The notes under the pieces: generated by a model | The model's input: only the letters and a program-made list of their open reading frames with translations | The model's database searches: none | What the model was told of the DNA's origin: nothing | Made by a program: the position numbers and the translations under genes | From: Epiperipatus broadwayi | Lineage: Eukaryota > Onychophora > Udeonychophora > Euonychophora > Peripatidae | Length of the DNA: 64,000 bases | Direction: 5' to 3' | NCBI GenBank assembly: GCA_028023455.1 | Contig: JAQFVV010012396.1 | Coordinates: 11,883,296-11,947,295 of the forward strand | Shown here: in pieces, positions 1 through 13,744 of the stretch | Layout: each line of letters opens with the position of its first letter | Numbering within the stretch: position 1 is the stretch's first letter

Positions 1-314
1 GTCTTTCTAAAATGTTATTATTAAAACTAAAGCCACTAAAATAAACAACCTATTACATCAAACTGGTCACATCACTGATATTTAAACAGAAATTAACTTT
101 ATAAAATCCAAAAGAATTGTGGGGCCTTATGTGAATTTTCTTCATATACTAATTTCACTAACAACTATTTCTCCATAATGGTGATCTCTATCTTTACTAA
201 GCATTGATGTAATCAGTGGATACCAGAAGACATTAGCATTAGATATCTATTAACTAAATCAATATATACAATAAGCATAAGATAGAGGTTACCAGTCCTT
301 AATGTAGTAAATTT

Positions 315-738
315 CTCAAAACTTAATTAAAAAGTGGATGTTAATTCTCCATACAGTAGTGCCATCCAATTTCAAGCCTTAGTAATCAATGGATGCAAGA
401 AATGCATAAAATCCCTATCTAGTATCTACTTATCCAATAACCCCAAACTAGTTTCTAGCTTGTGCCTTTCATCAGTGAGAAAGTTTGTATCTGAGAGCAC
501 TGTATCTAGATCAAAAGATCTAATGCAACTCTCCAGCAGCTACCTTTTACCTATTTAGTTAACTATAACACTAGAAGCTCAAGATGAAAATACCTTAATG
601 TCTTCAACTCCAGCTCATTCACTTGTGTAGTCATATAGATCTGTAACCAGTTCAGTATTTATACATTTTGGTGTCCTTGGTTTATCAAAAATCACAGAGA
701 CTATCATTCCATAGACAGGAATGGTATAAAACCAACAA
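315..738. repeat. Tail part of the CATCAC(G/A)TGATCACC repeat family
   Basis: Reverse complement matches 61975-62365 over most of its length (for example caccaaaatgtat, tatatgactac, tagtttctagcttgtg). The short open frames here (334-558, 615-803, 668-943) are inside this repeat and are not genes. Confidence 0.75.
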
Positions 739-922
739 AACATCACGTGATCACCATTTTCTGTGCTTACCCAAACTGTTATTAATAGTAGCAAACTCTC
801 CATACAGTAATGCCATTCAGTGCAATACTAAGGCTTGCACTGGATGGCACTACTGTATGGAGAGTTTGCTACTGTTAATAACAGCTTGTATAAGCATAGG
901 AAATGGTGATCATGTGACACTG
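739..922. repeat. Hairpin of the CATCAC(G/A)TGATCACC family
   Basis: aacatcacgtgatcacca at the left and tggtgatcatgtga at the right. The arms meet around 826-835 (tgcaatactaaggcttgca). It is adjacent to a family tail at 315-738, which is the inverse of 61975-62365. Confidence 0.8.
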
Positions 923-1974
923 TTGGATAAAATAACACAGTAACAAAAGAATATTATTTAATTACTGTACATTACAATGAAAATTTAAATTTATAAGTAA
1001 AATATTTGAATATGAATCATTAGCTTATTTATTATTTGTTAATTATAGAAATAATTTAAATAAAATATATATAAATACTATTTTTGAATTTAAATTTTTG
1101 TTAATTATTCTACACTGAACTGTAATGTTAAAAATATGCATTTAAAACATTTATTTTTGAGTGACTGATAAATTTGTCTTAAATATATATATATATAATA
1201 ATCAAATGGTTTATTGCTGAAGAGTTCACACGAAAATTCACATAGAAGTTTAAATACGAAATGATGAGGTTAAGCAGCAATTCATAGAGATTAAAATCCA
1301 TCATTCTACCACTGTTTTAAATTATTCAAAATCAAATTATAATTACGTATTGTTGAACAGTAAATAAATATTAAACTGCCTTATATCTTTAATTGCAATT
1401 TAAAAAAATGAAAATCATAATATAAAAAAATATCAAAAGGAAAAACAACTTATATACATTTTATTTACTAATAGTCATAGCAAACAACCATTCTTCTTCA
1501 GAAAAAGTAAATATAAGAAAAAATTTGGGGTGAAGGTATTCTGTAAATCCTTTTTCATTAATCTTTTTTAAAGAATGGAACTATTTTATAATTTGTTTCT
1601 TTAAAGAAATTTTTTATTTTATAACACACATATACGCCTGTATTTGTGTGCAAATATTTTTAATGACAGCTTGAGATCTGGCAAATATAAGAACCTCCAG
1701 AAATTTAAATTTGATAATAAAATATATATATTACAAATTTTATGCTTATTGAAGATCACATAACTTAATGCCTCAGACTCTAAAAAGTACATATATATTT
1801 AAGACTAATTCTAATACATTTATAAATAGATATAAAGATAGATTTCTCATTGACAGTTTCTAGAATAAATTCACTTTCTCTATTAACCTTAATAAATAAA
1901 TAACCATTACGTGTGGGTAATCTCTGGTCTTGACCAGTGAATCAAATACTGTTGATAAACATTTCAGCATCACT
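923..1974. other. AT-rich, nothing recognised
   Basis: No exon-like, RNA or transposon signal seen. Confidence 0.5.
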
Positions 1975-3516
1975 AGTGAACTGAGCAGAACAAATTTTGA
2001 CATTACAATGATTATTCCTATGGTAAATAAACTTGATTAGCCCACTCACCAACATACATCATCTAACATTTTGATTAAAAAACACTATAATCTTCTCATT
2101 GCCTTGTAGTTCTCATCTGAAGCATCAGTTACATATGTGAAAGTTCTTTTGTAAATATTTACAATCATAATAGCAAAAATAAATTACAGCCTTTATTCTC
2201 AGGAGGCTGCAAAATTGTCAGTCAAGGCAATGGTATGCAAAAATAAGCAGAAAAAGTAAGAATCTTCTACTTATGGACCCAGATTGCCATTTCATGATAA
2301 CATTTAGTTATTCATGTGAAGAAAGATTACATCAATGGAAAAACTTTAATATTAAATGGCACATCTATTGTACTTAATGAAATTGGAAGAAAAGACAAGT
2401 GATTTGAAAAGCAGCCATATATTTTATTACTAAGATACAAACATTGGAAGCACAATTGGAATTGGATTTATTACAAATAAAAAAAAACAAACAATACAAA
2501 TATTGTGGAGATTAATAATATATCAGACAGAATGGCAAGATTAGTTGTTCATCATAATGGAAAAACCTTAATGCAGATAATTTAGAATTATGTTCCAGAA
2601 AATTCTTATTGTGATGAAGAAATAAAGAATTTTTATACAGATTTGCAAAATTCTTTTGATCACATTAAATGACCTTTTAAAATTATGAAGGGAGTCTTTA
2701 ATACTAGAATTATAAAATGATTGAAATCTTCAAAGAACTATCTGTATAATTTAGCTATAGTGATAAAAATATGTAATTATACAGATAAATTTATTATTAA
2801 TTCTTTCTTTGAAAAAAAGGCTAAACTGAACCTGGAAACATCCAAATAAAGATATAGCAGAATTGTTATAGTTTTACTAACAGAGTTATCAGATGATAGT
2901 AATAAAATAGGACTAAAGATAAAGGCTAAAAAACTAAAGAAATGTTCTACTGTTTTTCACTGAAGAAAAAAATAAAGATTGATAATCATGAAATAAAAAA
3001 AGAAAATAACTACAAATATACATAAAGAATAAAATTCATATAATTAAAGTTATTTGGGGTGTTTTTGGTAGGAATAACTTCATATTAAAAGAAAATATCC
3101 CTACACATTTGAAAGGGAATGTTTTAAATAGATGCCTGACCAGTTCTCACATATAGATCCGAGATTTGGATATATAACAGAAGAACAATAGAGATTTCAG
3201 ATCACTCACTGAATGAAGTAGAAAAAGATGTATGCTAGAAATAATAAGAAAAGATGGAAGGCAAAATATCTCAGTCAATGTACAAGTAGGCATCATTATC
3301 ATCATCAAAAGACTTAAAAGACTGAAATGGAGTATGTGGAATGCATTGCTAAAAGAATTTTAATAGGTCGACTGTTGAAGTTTTAAACTTATTCTAAGAG
3401 ATTGTAAAGACCTCCTAGAAAGAAACCACGTGAGATGGATGAATAGACTACAAATCAGAGAAACTGGATTAGACTTGGAGTGATTTCCATTCTGCAGTAG
3501 ATCAATAATAATTAAA
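1975..3516 (+). mobile_element. Old RTE copy, internally deleted
   Basis: Aligns by eye with the RTE at 18.0-21.3 kb: leader (agcccactcaccaacatac), ORF start (cctttattctcaggaggctg), endonuclease region, then 3' end (ttccattctgcagtagatc). Around 2870-2885 it jumps from the sequence matching 19.08 kb to that matching 20.56 kb, so about 1.5 kb of the reverse transcriptase is missing. Many stops and indels; an old relic. Confidence 0.8.
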
Positions 3517-4657
3517 AATGCTAATACAAGCAGTCCTTGACTTTCATATATTCTACTTTCATACAATTCACTATTTCATATGAAGAGCAATAAAAAAAGA
3601 CATAGTGTGTTATGGAACTTTTTATCAAGAAAAGAAAAAGTACAATTCAATTATCTCTTGATAAATTTATAAAGAAAACTTCAGATACTAATCAATAAAG
3701 TGTTATTTATGAATATGCTAATACATCTCATTAAAAAATAAATATTTAAAAAACACTTTTTGGTGTTTTTTTTTTACAATGCTTTACTTTTGTATACATT
3801 TCAGGAACCAATTAAGTACAAAACTGAAAGACTGCCTATACATATAATTAATTAAATAATGAATTAGAAAATATATTAATTAATGTACAATTTTAACAAT
3901 AATAAATTGTACAGCAAGCTAAACCTAAAAATCAAATTTATATACAAAATACTTATTATCTAATTTTTAGTTTTTATATTGCTATGTGATCTATAATTGA
4001 TATGTAATTATCAAGTTGTGCATGTTACATTTTTTATTACAAATATTACATTTAATTTGTGGAATAAGGATTTAAAAATGAATTAATATATACTTTTCTT
4101 TGCCACTTAGTTTATATTCTTTCAGCATATAGTTAAACAAATATAGAGTATATATATGTGTGCATTATTTATCTCATTTTTTACTCTTTCAAAAAAAAAA
4201 AAGTTAATCAGTGTAAATATAACTCTGCAATCTATATTTACTATTCATTGCCACACCACTTAACATTATAGAGATTAAATTACAAATAGACAGAAAAATA
4301 ATATCTTTTTCCATTCACTAGTTTAAGATTATAAATGGTCTATAATTGAAACATTATAACAATGGAATAAATACTTAACCAATTATGTTGGATACAATAT
4401 ACTCAATTTATTTATGCTCTATAATACTAGACAGCTTGGTAGGCTTTCAGTCAATATAGGCTGTTATGTTATTTATTTGTTAATAAAAATATCTATTTAG
4501 TCTTATGCATTGGAATGATTCATAAAAGAATATTGTTAAATATGTATATACAGTAATAAAATATATCTGCTTTTTAGTTTTTACAATATATTGTAAAACT
4601 GTACTTGATTCATTCTTCACAGCAAACAATATATATATTTTTCTGTTTTATTTTTAG
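3517..4657. other. AT-rich, nothing recognised
   Basis: Lies before the candidate plus-strand exon; would be its intron if that exon is real. Confidence 0.5.
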
Positions 4658-4764
4658 GAAAGAAGTCTTATTATGGTCAAACCTTTGGAAATGCAACTAG
4701 AAATCTTATGAATCGTAATTTACCAACTGTCCCAATTAAAAAGAAAATTAAAAAAAAGTTCTAA
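4658..4764 (+). CDS. Candidate terminal exon of an unidentified plus-strand gene
   Basis: A strong polypyrimidine tract and acceptor (tctgttttatttttag) precede an open stretch of 34 codons in one frame, KKSYYGQTFGNATRNLMNRN and onward, ending in a run of Lys and Ile (KKKIKKKF) and TAA. The codons look protein-like for such AT-rich DNA (YYGQTFGNATRN), and a lysine-rich C terminus would suit a nuclear or nucleolar protein. I do not recognise the protein. No upstream exon of the same gene could be found in 1-4657, where an old RTE copy and AT-rich sequence lie; the 5' part would be outside the window or in a long intron. It could also be a chance open frame next to a pyrimidine tract. Confidence 0.42.
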
Positions 4765-4841
4765 AAAATCCTTAAAACAATCCCGCCACACTTTCTTTAA
4801 AAAAAATTTTTAAGACTATACATCTATTTTTATTGATAAAT

Positions 4842-4847
4842 AATAAA
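4842..4847 (+). terminator. Candidate polyadenylation signal after the 4658-4764 exon
   Basis: AATAAA 78 nt downstream of the TAA of the candidate terminal exon. It supports a 3' end here, but only weakly because of the base composition. Confidence 0.3.
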
Positions 4848-4849
4848 AA

Positions 4850-6297
4850 CATTTACAAAATTAATATTTTAAGATATACCTGTTTATTCCTTTCTTAAAT
4901 AATAATGTTCATTTATTTATTTAAAAACATCGCTAATGTATAGATGTATATTTGTAGGTAAAAAGGGCCTGGTAATCTATCTCATATTGTAACTTAATTT
5001 CAAATTCAGCTGAGTATCTAATATTGCTCAATAAATGAGTGCCTAGTTATTGTTAGAGTAAAGAAAGGATGAAAAATACTCAGTTATCATTCTAGTAATA
5101 TCCATTCCTTGACCATTAGAGAGGTCTTTGGCTTACAATGAACTATTTAAAAGCTGCTTTACCTTATATATTGAGACACAATCATTAGATTTAATTAGAG
5201 ATATTCTGAGATACTGAAAACTTTTATATCATAAAAAATTTGTATGTTATTAATGTTTAATATTACAACTGTAAAAGATAAAGAAATAACAGTATTTCTT
5301 TTTCTTAAATAAATTTTATGGAAATTTAAGAATATTGTTTCCACTAAATAATTACATCTAAAATACAATATGAGGAAAAATATATTTTATTTTACAGGAT
5401 TGATAAGCAAATAGTTAAAGCAATGAAGTTCCTTATCAATTTAAAATGCAGGTCCATCATAATAATATAATTAAAAAATCAATACAATAGTTTATGTATT
5501 GTTTCAGAAATATGCTTTTTTTTAAGGAAAACTTGCACCGATTTAACCAGTTGTTGTTCAGTTTTTGTATTTTTGAGTCTGCATTAGTTCAGTTTTAGAG
5601 AGAGAAGCTGTTAAGACCTAATTGATTGAGAAGTGGTGATTATAAAATAGTCATGGAAAATATTGTAGATGCAATCATAAAAGACATTATAAGTATTATT
5701 ATAATCTTCCTATATTTTAATAATATGAAACCCAATATTTTTTCCGGAATTTCAATCAATATGTAGCTACAACATGGCATTATTATTATGTAATATTACA
5801 TACAATAAAAAAAAAAGGCCATTAGAATTGTGTCTGTCTATAAGAAAAAATTTCCAATGAAAAAAAATATCACTGTAAGGATTAATAGGAATAGTTAGCA
5901 AGACTTATTTATATAAAAGAATAAAGAAAAAGAAATTCCTAGAATTAGATTAACATTGCATAAATGTTACTGAAGAATTCAGAGAAATTGCAAAACTGAA
6001 ACAACAAATTTTTATACATTTAAATAAAAATGTATATTTAAAAATAAGACCTCATATATATACATATATCACTGACTAATATTTTAAGTTTATCAAAAGC
6101 TTTTATATTATAATTCAATAATATCTTATATTTATTTTAAACAATTCATGGTCAAAACAAAATATTTTAGTAATTTACGTAGACATATTTTGATATTTAG
6201 CTAAACATATTACAATAATCCAGTAAAATAATTACATTAATTGATATTACCTTTATTGTAAAAAATGATATACTTTACACGCTTAGATTGACAATGT
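4850..6297. other. AT-rich intergenic sequence
   Basis: No feature seen between the candidate plus-strand gene end and the hairpin at 6298; likewise 6385-6952. Confidence 0.5.
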
Positions 6298-6384
6298 TAA
6301 AACAGGTAAAACTTTCCGTACAGTAGTGCCACTCAGTACAAGTACTTGTGGCACTATTATATGGAGAGTTTTGCCTGTTTTAAT
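6298..6384. repeat. Short copy of the same hairpin family
   Basis: aaaacaggtaaaactttcc ... cagtagtgcca pairs with tggcactattatatgg ... gcctgtttt. Followed by gcttgagcaagcataa and ggtgattgtgtgat, as in the other copies. Confidence 0.7.
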
Positions 6385-6952
6385 AGCTTGAGCAAGCATA
6401 AAAAATGGTGATTGTGTGATTTTATTATATTCATATTTATTTTAATTAAACATTAAAAAATATTATAAACAAAGCATTTTTGCATCAACCAAATTCATTT
6501 TCGCCCTGTTTTATATTCTTGCTCTATAATTTCTGCCATTATGAAATTAAACCAAGGCTAACTCAATATTGTGAAAAAACTATTACAAAATTTTGATCAC
6601 GAAAGTCAAATTCATGATATTTGATATTATTTAGTTGAGTAATTTTTCTGATGTTGTATTCACGAATCTAATTTTTCTGATGTTATTACTTCATTATTCA
6701 GAACTTTTAGATTTGAGATCTGTGTATTGTCAGTAAAATTTATCACAACAAATCATGGTTTGGCTCACAAAAATGTAACTGCATGTAAGTATGTTTATTG
6801 ATCTTTGGTTAATTAAATTTGATGTACACGTGCGATTGGCTATTTATTTAAATATATTCTTCAGACTAGCCTCTCAGCTCATTTTAATAGATACACTTTA
6901 GCTTCCAATATGAAGTACTATTTGAGGACTAACCTTGTGTGGATTATGCATC

Positions 6953-9900
6953 CAGAGCTGGAGTCAGTTAATGTGGGACCCAATTCTTGTGGATGCTTCA
7001 AAATATGGCAGCTCTAACTTTATAAATAAATACACATTTTTTAACTTTAAAAAATTAATAATTGAATAGTATAATTTAAAGAAAGTATATATCATTTATA
7101 TCGAAGCAATATAAAACAATATTTAAGAACATTTTCTAGCTTTTTGCCTAGAGGATTCTTCTAAAATAAAATAAAATCTAACTGCTAGGCTTCTTGATTT
7201 TCAATGGATAGAATTGCTAAATTGTTCAGCCTATCTTGGATTATAGTTGATCTTAAGTAATTTTTTTTTTAGTTTTAACCTAGAAAATCTCCTTTCTCCA
7301 GAAGCATTGATATGGTGAATATATCCAAAGAACAATGAAAAAATTATAAAAAGCTGTAGGTCTATTATTTTCTGCTAGAAATTGAAACATTTTAGAAGGC
7401 TGTATGCAATACGTTAATGAAAGAATAATTTTTAGAACTTCCATTTTGTGATCAATATATTGTCACCTAAATCCATTTCTTTTACAAAATCCGTAAATTA
7501 ATCTTAGCATTCGTCAGAGCTATTTCTAACTGTGCCACATGCTTTTTTAGTTTGTCCCCCCCCCCCATTTTTGAAAATTTTCCAACATTTCAAATAAATT
7601 CATGATTTTTCAGTTATTTAAATCGAATTTATAATAATTGTTTTGTTTTATTCAGAATTATATTAAAAATATTTACTTTGAACAACTCTGCAGAATTAAC
7701 TATTGTCTCATAATTGACTTCATAACTAAAATATTTCTTTCTCTTTTTCAATCTTTTATTTTGAAACCCTGGAATTGTCTACAAATCTTGTGCAAGTATT
7801 TTGCTTCAACTAATATTTGCTCGAACTCAATATTTGGTCAACCACCACAATAGTTTTTTTAATAAAGTGTTACAGAAATATCCATGAAATCATTTTGAAG
7901 TTCCTTACTAACAAAATTTATCTGGAAAAGTAAATCATATGAAAATATGAGTAATATAAACTTGTAATCTTTTATTGAGTGTAAAAATGATTCTGCATTA
8001 CTTTTAATTTGAGAATCCTCTTCTGACATTTCAAAAAGTACATCATATTCTTCATCTACATATCTAACATTTTAACACTTTGAATGTGGCATTCTTAGCT
8101 TGCACTGCAAAAAGGCCTTATAGTAATACCTTTAACATATTTATGTATAACTCACCATCTCTGTATGGATGATGATAATAAAAATTAAATGTGTTGAAAT
8201 ATATCAAAGAAAGTTAATACATTGGGACAAATTTTAGTTATATCTGCCAAACAAAATTATAATCATAACAAGGACAGGATTTAAAAAATATTCTTGAATT
8301 TTCCTTTAAGAATCTAGCTTGAACTCCAGAAAATTTTCTCTTCATATTTAAACTATTATCATATCCTTGCCCCCTGATATTATTAATATTTTTAATCCTA
8401 GAAAATTAATTTCTTACTTCAGCACAACTTATAATTTTTCTCCAGAATAGCTTTCTATATTTATAAATTTAATAAACTGTTCATAAACACTATTGATTGA
8501 ACCATGTAATATACCATCAGACATATCTTGATGGCTGATACTTGGAGTAGTCAAAAAATTATAGCAAAATATTTTTCTAATTTTATTTGATTTATAATCT
8601 GGTTCTGGATTTTTGAATTGTTTTTGTTTGGATAATGTTCTTGACCTTATTTACTAGTAATTTGTTGAAAAGGGTATTGGAATTATTGAGTCAAATTTAT
8701 CGAGCAGTTCAATAATTTCTAAAAAGTTTCTATTATGTGAACAACCTATGATTTCAACAGATCCTCAAAATGCCAAATTTTTCTCAGCTAAAAATTGTAT
8801 TACTGATAATAATTTTTGAAAAAGTTGTCGTAATCCACAATTTTTCATGACTAGTAATTTCTGTTGTATCTTGTCTACATAAATGTTTCACAATTGAAAG
8901 TCTCTTTTGAAGTTCTGTACACTTTAGCATTATAAACAAATGATGCTTTGATTTTTCATGTTCTGCCAGTCTAGTATGGAATTCAGTTTAATTACTGAAT
9001 CCTGATGAAGATAAAGTAATAGTCATATTTTCACAGAAGACAATAATAATAGAATATTTATCTTTTTTATCAGAATATATTATCTAGGAAGGATATATGA
9101 TTTCACCATTTGGAAGTTTTCTTTTAAGATGAACTTTTGAAAAATGAGTTCCATTATTTTGGAAGGGAAATTCCTCCACTCTGGCCAAGTACCAAAATCA
9201 TCTTATATTTAGTAATTCATTAACTATATCTTTATTTCCATGATGTTGTTTCTTTCTTGTAAATGTATTTCTTCATGATTATTATCTATATTCATCTTGC
9301 TGTCTTAAATATCTTTTCTTGAAACATTTTCATTTATATGAATATTTTCATCTTTTTAATTGGTCGTTTCTGATTCTGTGTCATTGAGAATTCTTAAAAA
9401 TCTGTGCAAAGTACCTTTTTGCTTTTCAGTTATATTTTTTCTTATTTTACTTAATTTTCTTTTGGTACTATCACTTTATTTACATCTTTTTCTCATTAAG
9501 AATTGGACATCCTATGAAAAAAGAATGCTAAGATTTCTTTGCAAAGCCAGATTTGGCCTGAAAAAAGGCAGAGCCTGGAGTATTGTTTGCATGCAGGAGT
9601 GAGAAATCTTTTACACAGAATAAAAAATACTTAGACATTTAAAAATAATTATTATATTATTTGCTGATCTAAATATATTGCTTTACAATTAATATAAATC
9701 AAGATCAATTCTCTCCAAACAAAATATATAAAATGCAAAAAAATATATATTTTATTTCCTTGAATATTTTATTGCAAATCCATTAATAATTTAATTTTTT
9801 TGCAAATTATAATTCCAATAGATAAAATTGCTAACTAAGAGAATTGTTCTTGACCTATGACTCAATAAATAAAATTACTAATGATAATTATTTTTCACCT

Positions 9901-10448
9901 ATGCTGATTTCATATTAATATGATCAGAATATTACGAAATATTTAAATATACACATTCTATGTAGCCAAAAAATCTAGTCTCATAATCAATGCTTCTACA
10001 ATTTTATTACTTTGCATGTGACAAAGAAAAGTAATAAATTTAGTATAGATAAGTTTATTGAATTATTCAGCATATAAAATAATTAAACTATACAAAAATT
10101 AGTTACCTTGCTATAGAAATAATTCATATATATATACACTCGGTGAAATAAATGGTAACAATTTATTTGCCCAACATAATTTTTTTAAAATTAACACATG
10201 GTATATCTTTATTTTTTATGACCATACAGAATATTACTTGCTATATGCATTCTATGCCTAGCAGGAGTTGGTGGAAGCTGAAATGTACTTTGTCAGCTCA
10301 GAATTTCAGATAGATATTTCCGATTACTATAATTTTTAAAATAACGTGTTATTATTTTTTTTAATACAATTTTTAATTAAATAAAATTTGACAAATGTGT
10401 AGGGCCCAATTGGGCACAATCTATCCAACTGCCTAATATCTGGCTCTG
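6953..10448 (-). mobile_element. hAT DNA transposon with ZMYM1/DUF4371-like transposase remnants
   Basis: Ends CAGAGCTGGA (6953) and, inverted, CAGAGCCAGA (10448) form short terminal inverted repeats. The flanking 8-mers tatgcatc and tatttatc differ at two bases, like a decayed 8-bp hAT target duplication. The minus strand carries recognisable pieces of a DUF4371/ZMYM1-type hAT transposase. Length 3.5 kb is usual for the group. The end assignment is an inference from these short matches. Confidence 0.6.
7180..9300 (-). pseudogene. hAT (ZMYM1-like, DUF4371) transposase, broken
   Basis: Minus strand, from the right: a TTF-type zinc-finger region with KRKLPNGEII and LIYS (about 9080-9150); the DUF4371 core around 8690-8830 (ISVIQFLAEKNLAF..S, then EIIGCSHNRNFLEIIELLDK and FDSII); and the C-terminal hAT dimerisation segment (ASGERRFSRLKL, then in another frame RLNNLAILSIENQEA, 7180-7320). 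Many stops and frameshifts, so no functional product. Such transposases bind terminal repeats and act by cut-and-paste (family knowledge). Confidence 0.72.
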
Positions 10449-11539
10449 TATTTATCATTACTCTTCCACCTGAATCATTGTTCTCTTATATTGTATATAT
10501 TGTAATGAACTACTATTTAGCAAATTATTGATAAAACAATCTTTTCTGAACTAGATTATTACTGACATCATTTCTTGACATTACAAGAAAGTAATTTTCA
10601 CTAATCTTTCTATCTCTATTGATGAAATTAAAAACAAACAAACAAAAAAACCAATTATGAGACTGTAATTAAAGCTGATTAACTATACTAAAACAATGTC
10701 ATTGCTTCCTGGTGAGACAGCTTCTTAGCAGATATGAGAATAGAATGAGATGCCAAAAAGTAAAATAATAAATCTAAATATACTTAATATGAACATTAAA
10801 TGTCTTATCTCTTTATTTAGATTTGTTAAGAATATTGACTAATGAATGACTTTCAAGTAATAATATTACTCAGGCAAATAAATAAGATTACAAAACTATG
10901 GCAGTGTGTATTTAGTTAGTAGAATTAGTATTAGAAAAATAGAAGGACATAATATAATCTATTTTAATTTATAATAATTAATTTTACTGTTTTTGTTTTG
11001 TTTTTACACGTATTGAAGAATATCATATTCTTTTTATCACATTATTAATGTTACAATGTCTTTAATTAACACTTTTTCTTATAGAAACTGTTTAATAGTT
11101 TTCTTTAAAGTTGTAACTGTCAAAAATAAATACAAGGAGAAAATTGTTAAACAGTTGAAATCATAAGCAATAATAATAATAAAAGTTATTATATATATAA
11201 TACAAAAAAATGAATAAAGTATGTTAATTATAGATAACTTAATAATTTCATATGCCTCAATAAACATATCCCTTATTGATAATGCTGAAAGATTACTATA
11301 AACTCTATTCATCTTCTCTTGCAATTTTTAAACTATATATTAAATATTAACATGTTATTGTCTATATAAAAAGTCGTACCCAATGGTTCTGAAAACAAAA
11401 CATTTATGATCTCATAAAAATTTCTAATCTGTAAAGTATTTGTATCCCTCCTTAGAAGTATTATTTATCACCATAACATTCTTATTATTTTGATATTATT
11501 AATAATTATTATCACTGCAATATCATACCAAATAAATAT
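10449..11539. other. AT-rich sequence downstream of ACTR5
   Basis: One minus-strand open frame of 81 codons (11079-11324) is hydrophobic, with AT-driven composition; no support as a gene. Confidence 0.5.
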
Positions 11540-11545
11540 TTATTT
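11540..11545 (-). terminator. Candidate polyadenylation signal of ACTR5
   Basis: AATAAA on the minus strand, about 60 nt past the ACTR5 stop. It is the nearest canonical hexamer, but in sequence this AT-rich such hexamers are frequent by chance. Confidence 0.45.
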
Positions 11546-11605
11546 CCAAACAAAAAATAAATAAAACTTACAAATACATACATCTATTTAAAAAAAATGT
11601 CTTTG

Positions 11606-11784
11606 CTATGTTTTATTGCTCATTGATAATGGAGTGGGGATAAAAAGATTTGATGCAAAATGTTCTTTCAAATATTCTTCGCCTTTTTCAAGATAATCTG
11701 CTTTCGTAATAAAACAGTTGGCTTGATTAAATTTATTCAAACTCCATAAACATGCTCCTGACCATGCATCAAAAACAGGATCCC
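11606..11784 (-). CDS. ACTR5: ACTR5 last exon with stop codon
   Basis: 179 nt of coding sequence after the acceptor ...tttttaatag. Two bases finish an Arg codon, then 58 codons (DPVFDAWSGACLWSL ... PTPLSMSNKT) and TAG. (F/L)DAW-x-GA is the ARP5 form of the actin WIGGS segment. FITKADYLEKGEEYLKEH matches the ARP5 ITRKEYEEKGGEYLKEH tail motif, and ASN-x-(F/Y)-(I/V)-P follows as in vertebrates. Divergence from vertebrates is moderate; no disabling change is seen. Confidence 0.96.
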
Positions 11785-13744
11785 CTATTAAAAATAAACA
11801 AATTACGATTCTTTTAAAAAAAAAAAAGTAAAAAAAATTTTAATATATAAAATAAATAGCAAAACTATTTTGAGAGAAGAAAGATATGAGTTGTTGGTTT
11901 TTTTTGTTTTTTTATTTTTAAAAAACTAGTTTTAGCTAACCTTTGCCTTAGTCATATCATTTTTTAAAATAAAATTCTATAAAATACTGCTCTCTGAATT
12001 ACTGATTGATTTTCAAAAAATTGCTAAAGCAATATTATAAGATCTGTATGTTTTTTACATATTGTCATATGTGAGCAAGGTATAAATAGTTTTCCACACT
12101 GAAGCTATCTGCTACCTATTGTTCAAATGTCACAAATTTCCTACCATCTGACCATAGGATTTTTTTTTTTTTTAATATTTATTTAATTTTTAATGAATAA
12201 TGATTCATAACCATAATCTTCACTTTGAAAGGATATATATCAGGATTTTTTTTTATATTTAGATTGTAGATTGTTAAAAGGTTATAATCTTTAAATAAAA
12301 AATTAACCAATGCAATCTAAACAAAAAATTCTATAGATTATAGTTATAAAACATTATTACATATCAAAGTTTAAACAAATCAAAATACGATCATTTTTAT
12401 TCTTTAAATAAATTATCTTCTGTGGACTAATAGAAATTAAAAATCTATTTAAGTAAAGATGGGCACTATTCAGATAATTACTTTAAAATCTTCAGTTTTA
12501 TACCATTTATGCATTTAGATCAGAATGGTCAATTGTAAAACAATTTTAAAAAATGAATGTAACACAGAAATGCTATTTAACTTCTGTTTTGTTTAATATT
12601 TATTAAGACAAACTGCTAAACAAATTTGTTTTAATAGAGACAGAATTAGCATTGTGGATATGAAAATTCAATTCACAAGATAGGGAATAAGTTTAAGTAA
12701 TAAATAAATATGAAAACATAAAGTTTAATAGAAGATGCTATTGATCAGAAAGTATTCGGGCAAATTCATGCTTTTAAAAAACTGTTTTCAGATAATAAAA
12801 GTTATGAAAAATGCAACAGTTTAAATATGCTTTAAAGAGTTATTTTGTGATTCATTAAAACTAGATTTCAAAAAAGAATTTATTAAATATTTTGTTTGTA
12901 GTTTTGTGCAGAAGAGAGATTTTTGTAATTAGAAAAGGAAGAATAAAATTTGGAGACTCAAAATGTAAAGGAGAATGGAAAAAAAATAAGCCAGAATAAT
13001 AATAATAATAACCATATAGAATGGGTGAGAAAACTATGAAAAAATTTTACATTGAGAAAATTAAGCAACAACATATAGATGGAGAATAAATATACTTAAA
13101 GATGGATGAATTATCTAAGCTATGTTGAAAAATATGCAGAGTGTTAAAAAATAATTGAAAAACAAAGATTTAAATTTCCACCTGAATCAACATATCAATT
13201 AAATATTAGTTATGACATTCATAATCCAACAGTTACATCTTTAGGTTGTTTTCTATTCTCTCGTATCAGCCACATGATGGCACTATTTCTAGGTCAATTC
13301 TTAGAAATATACTGTTTCAGCGGCCTACACTCAACCTAAGAGGCTTCTTTCTACAATAAAACACAGAAAGAGTCCCTGCCGGCTAGCCGGTCTAGCTTTT
13401 TTCTATGCTAAAAGCACAGACAAATGCCTTATTGGCTGCCATAGTTGGTTGTGTTATTAATTTTATTGTAATGCTAGAATGTCGATTTTTCTCTATACTT
13501 TTGTGTGAGAGTCTGTGGATTTTAGTCTATCATAATTATTTAAAATTTCATTACAAAAGTTTTTTTTTTCAAGTGCTCTAACCTACTATTATGTTATAAC
13601 TTTATTAATAATGTCGTGAAGGTTCCATTACAAATGGGTAACCCTCAAAAATTGCTTTTAAGGGTGTGGCAAAGCAGTATTTTGATAATCACATGAAAAG
13701 TAACGTTTTCGCGAGAATTCGTCCGTGACAAGTTACTTCTGATT
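11785..13744. other. ACTR5 intron sequence
   Basis: Mostly A/T. A GC-richer patch at 13255-13440 (tgccggctagccggtc) looks like a repeat fragment but was not classified. Confidence 0.5.

Noticed and set aside
334-943. Open frames 334-558, 615-803 and 668-943
   Set aside because: They lie entirely in a hairpin repeat family and translate both arms of the same palindrome.
9360-9602. 80-codon plus-strand frame in the hAT element
   Set aside because: Antisense to the decayed transposase region and without any domain.
11079-11324. 81-codon minus-strand hydrophobic frame near the ACTR5 3' end
   Set aside because: Composition is what AT-rich DNA gives by chance; it is downstream of the ACTR5 polyadenylation signal and has no splice or homology support.
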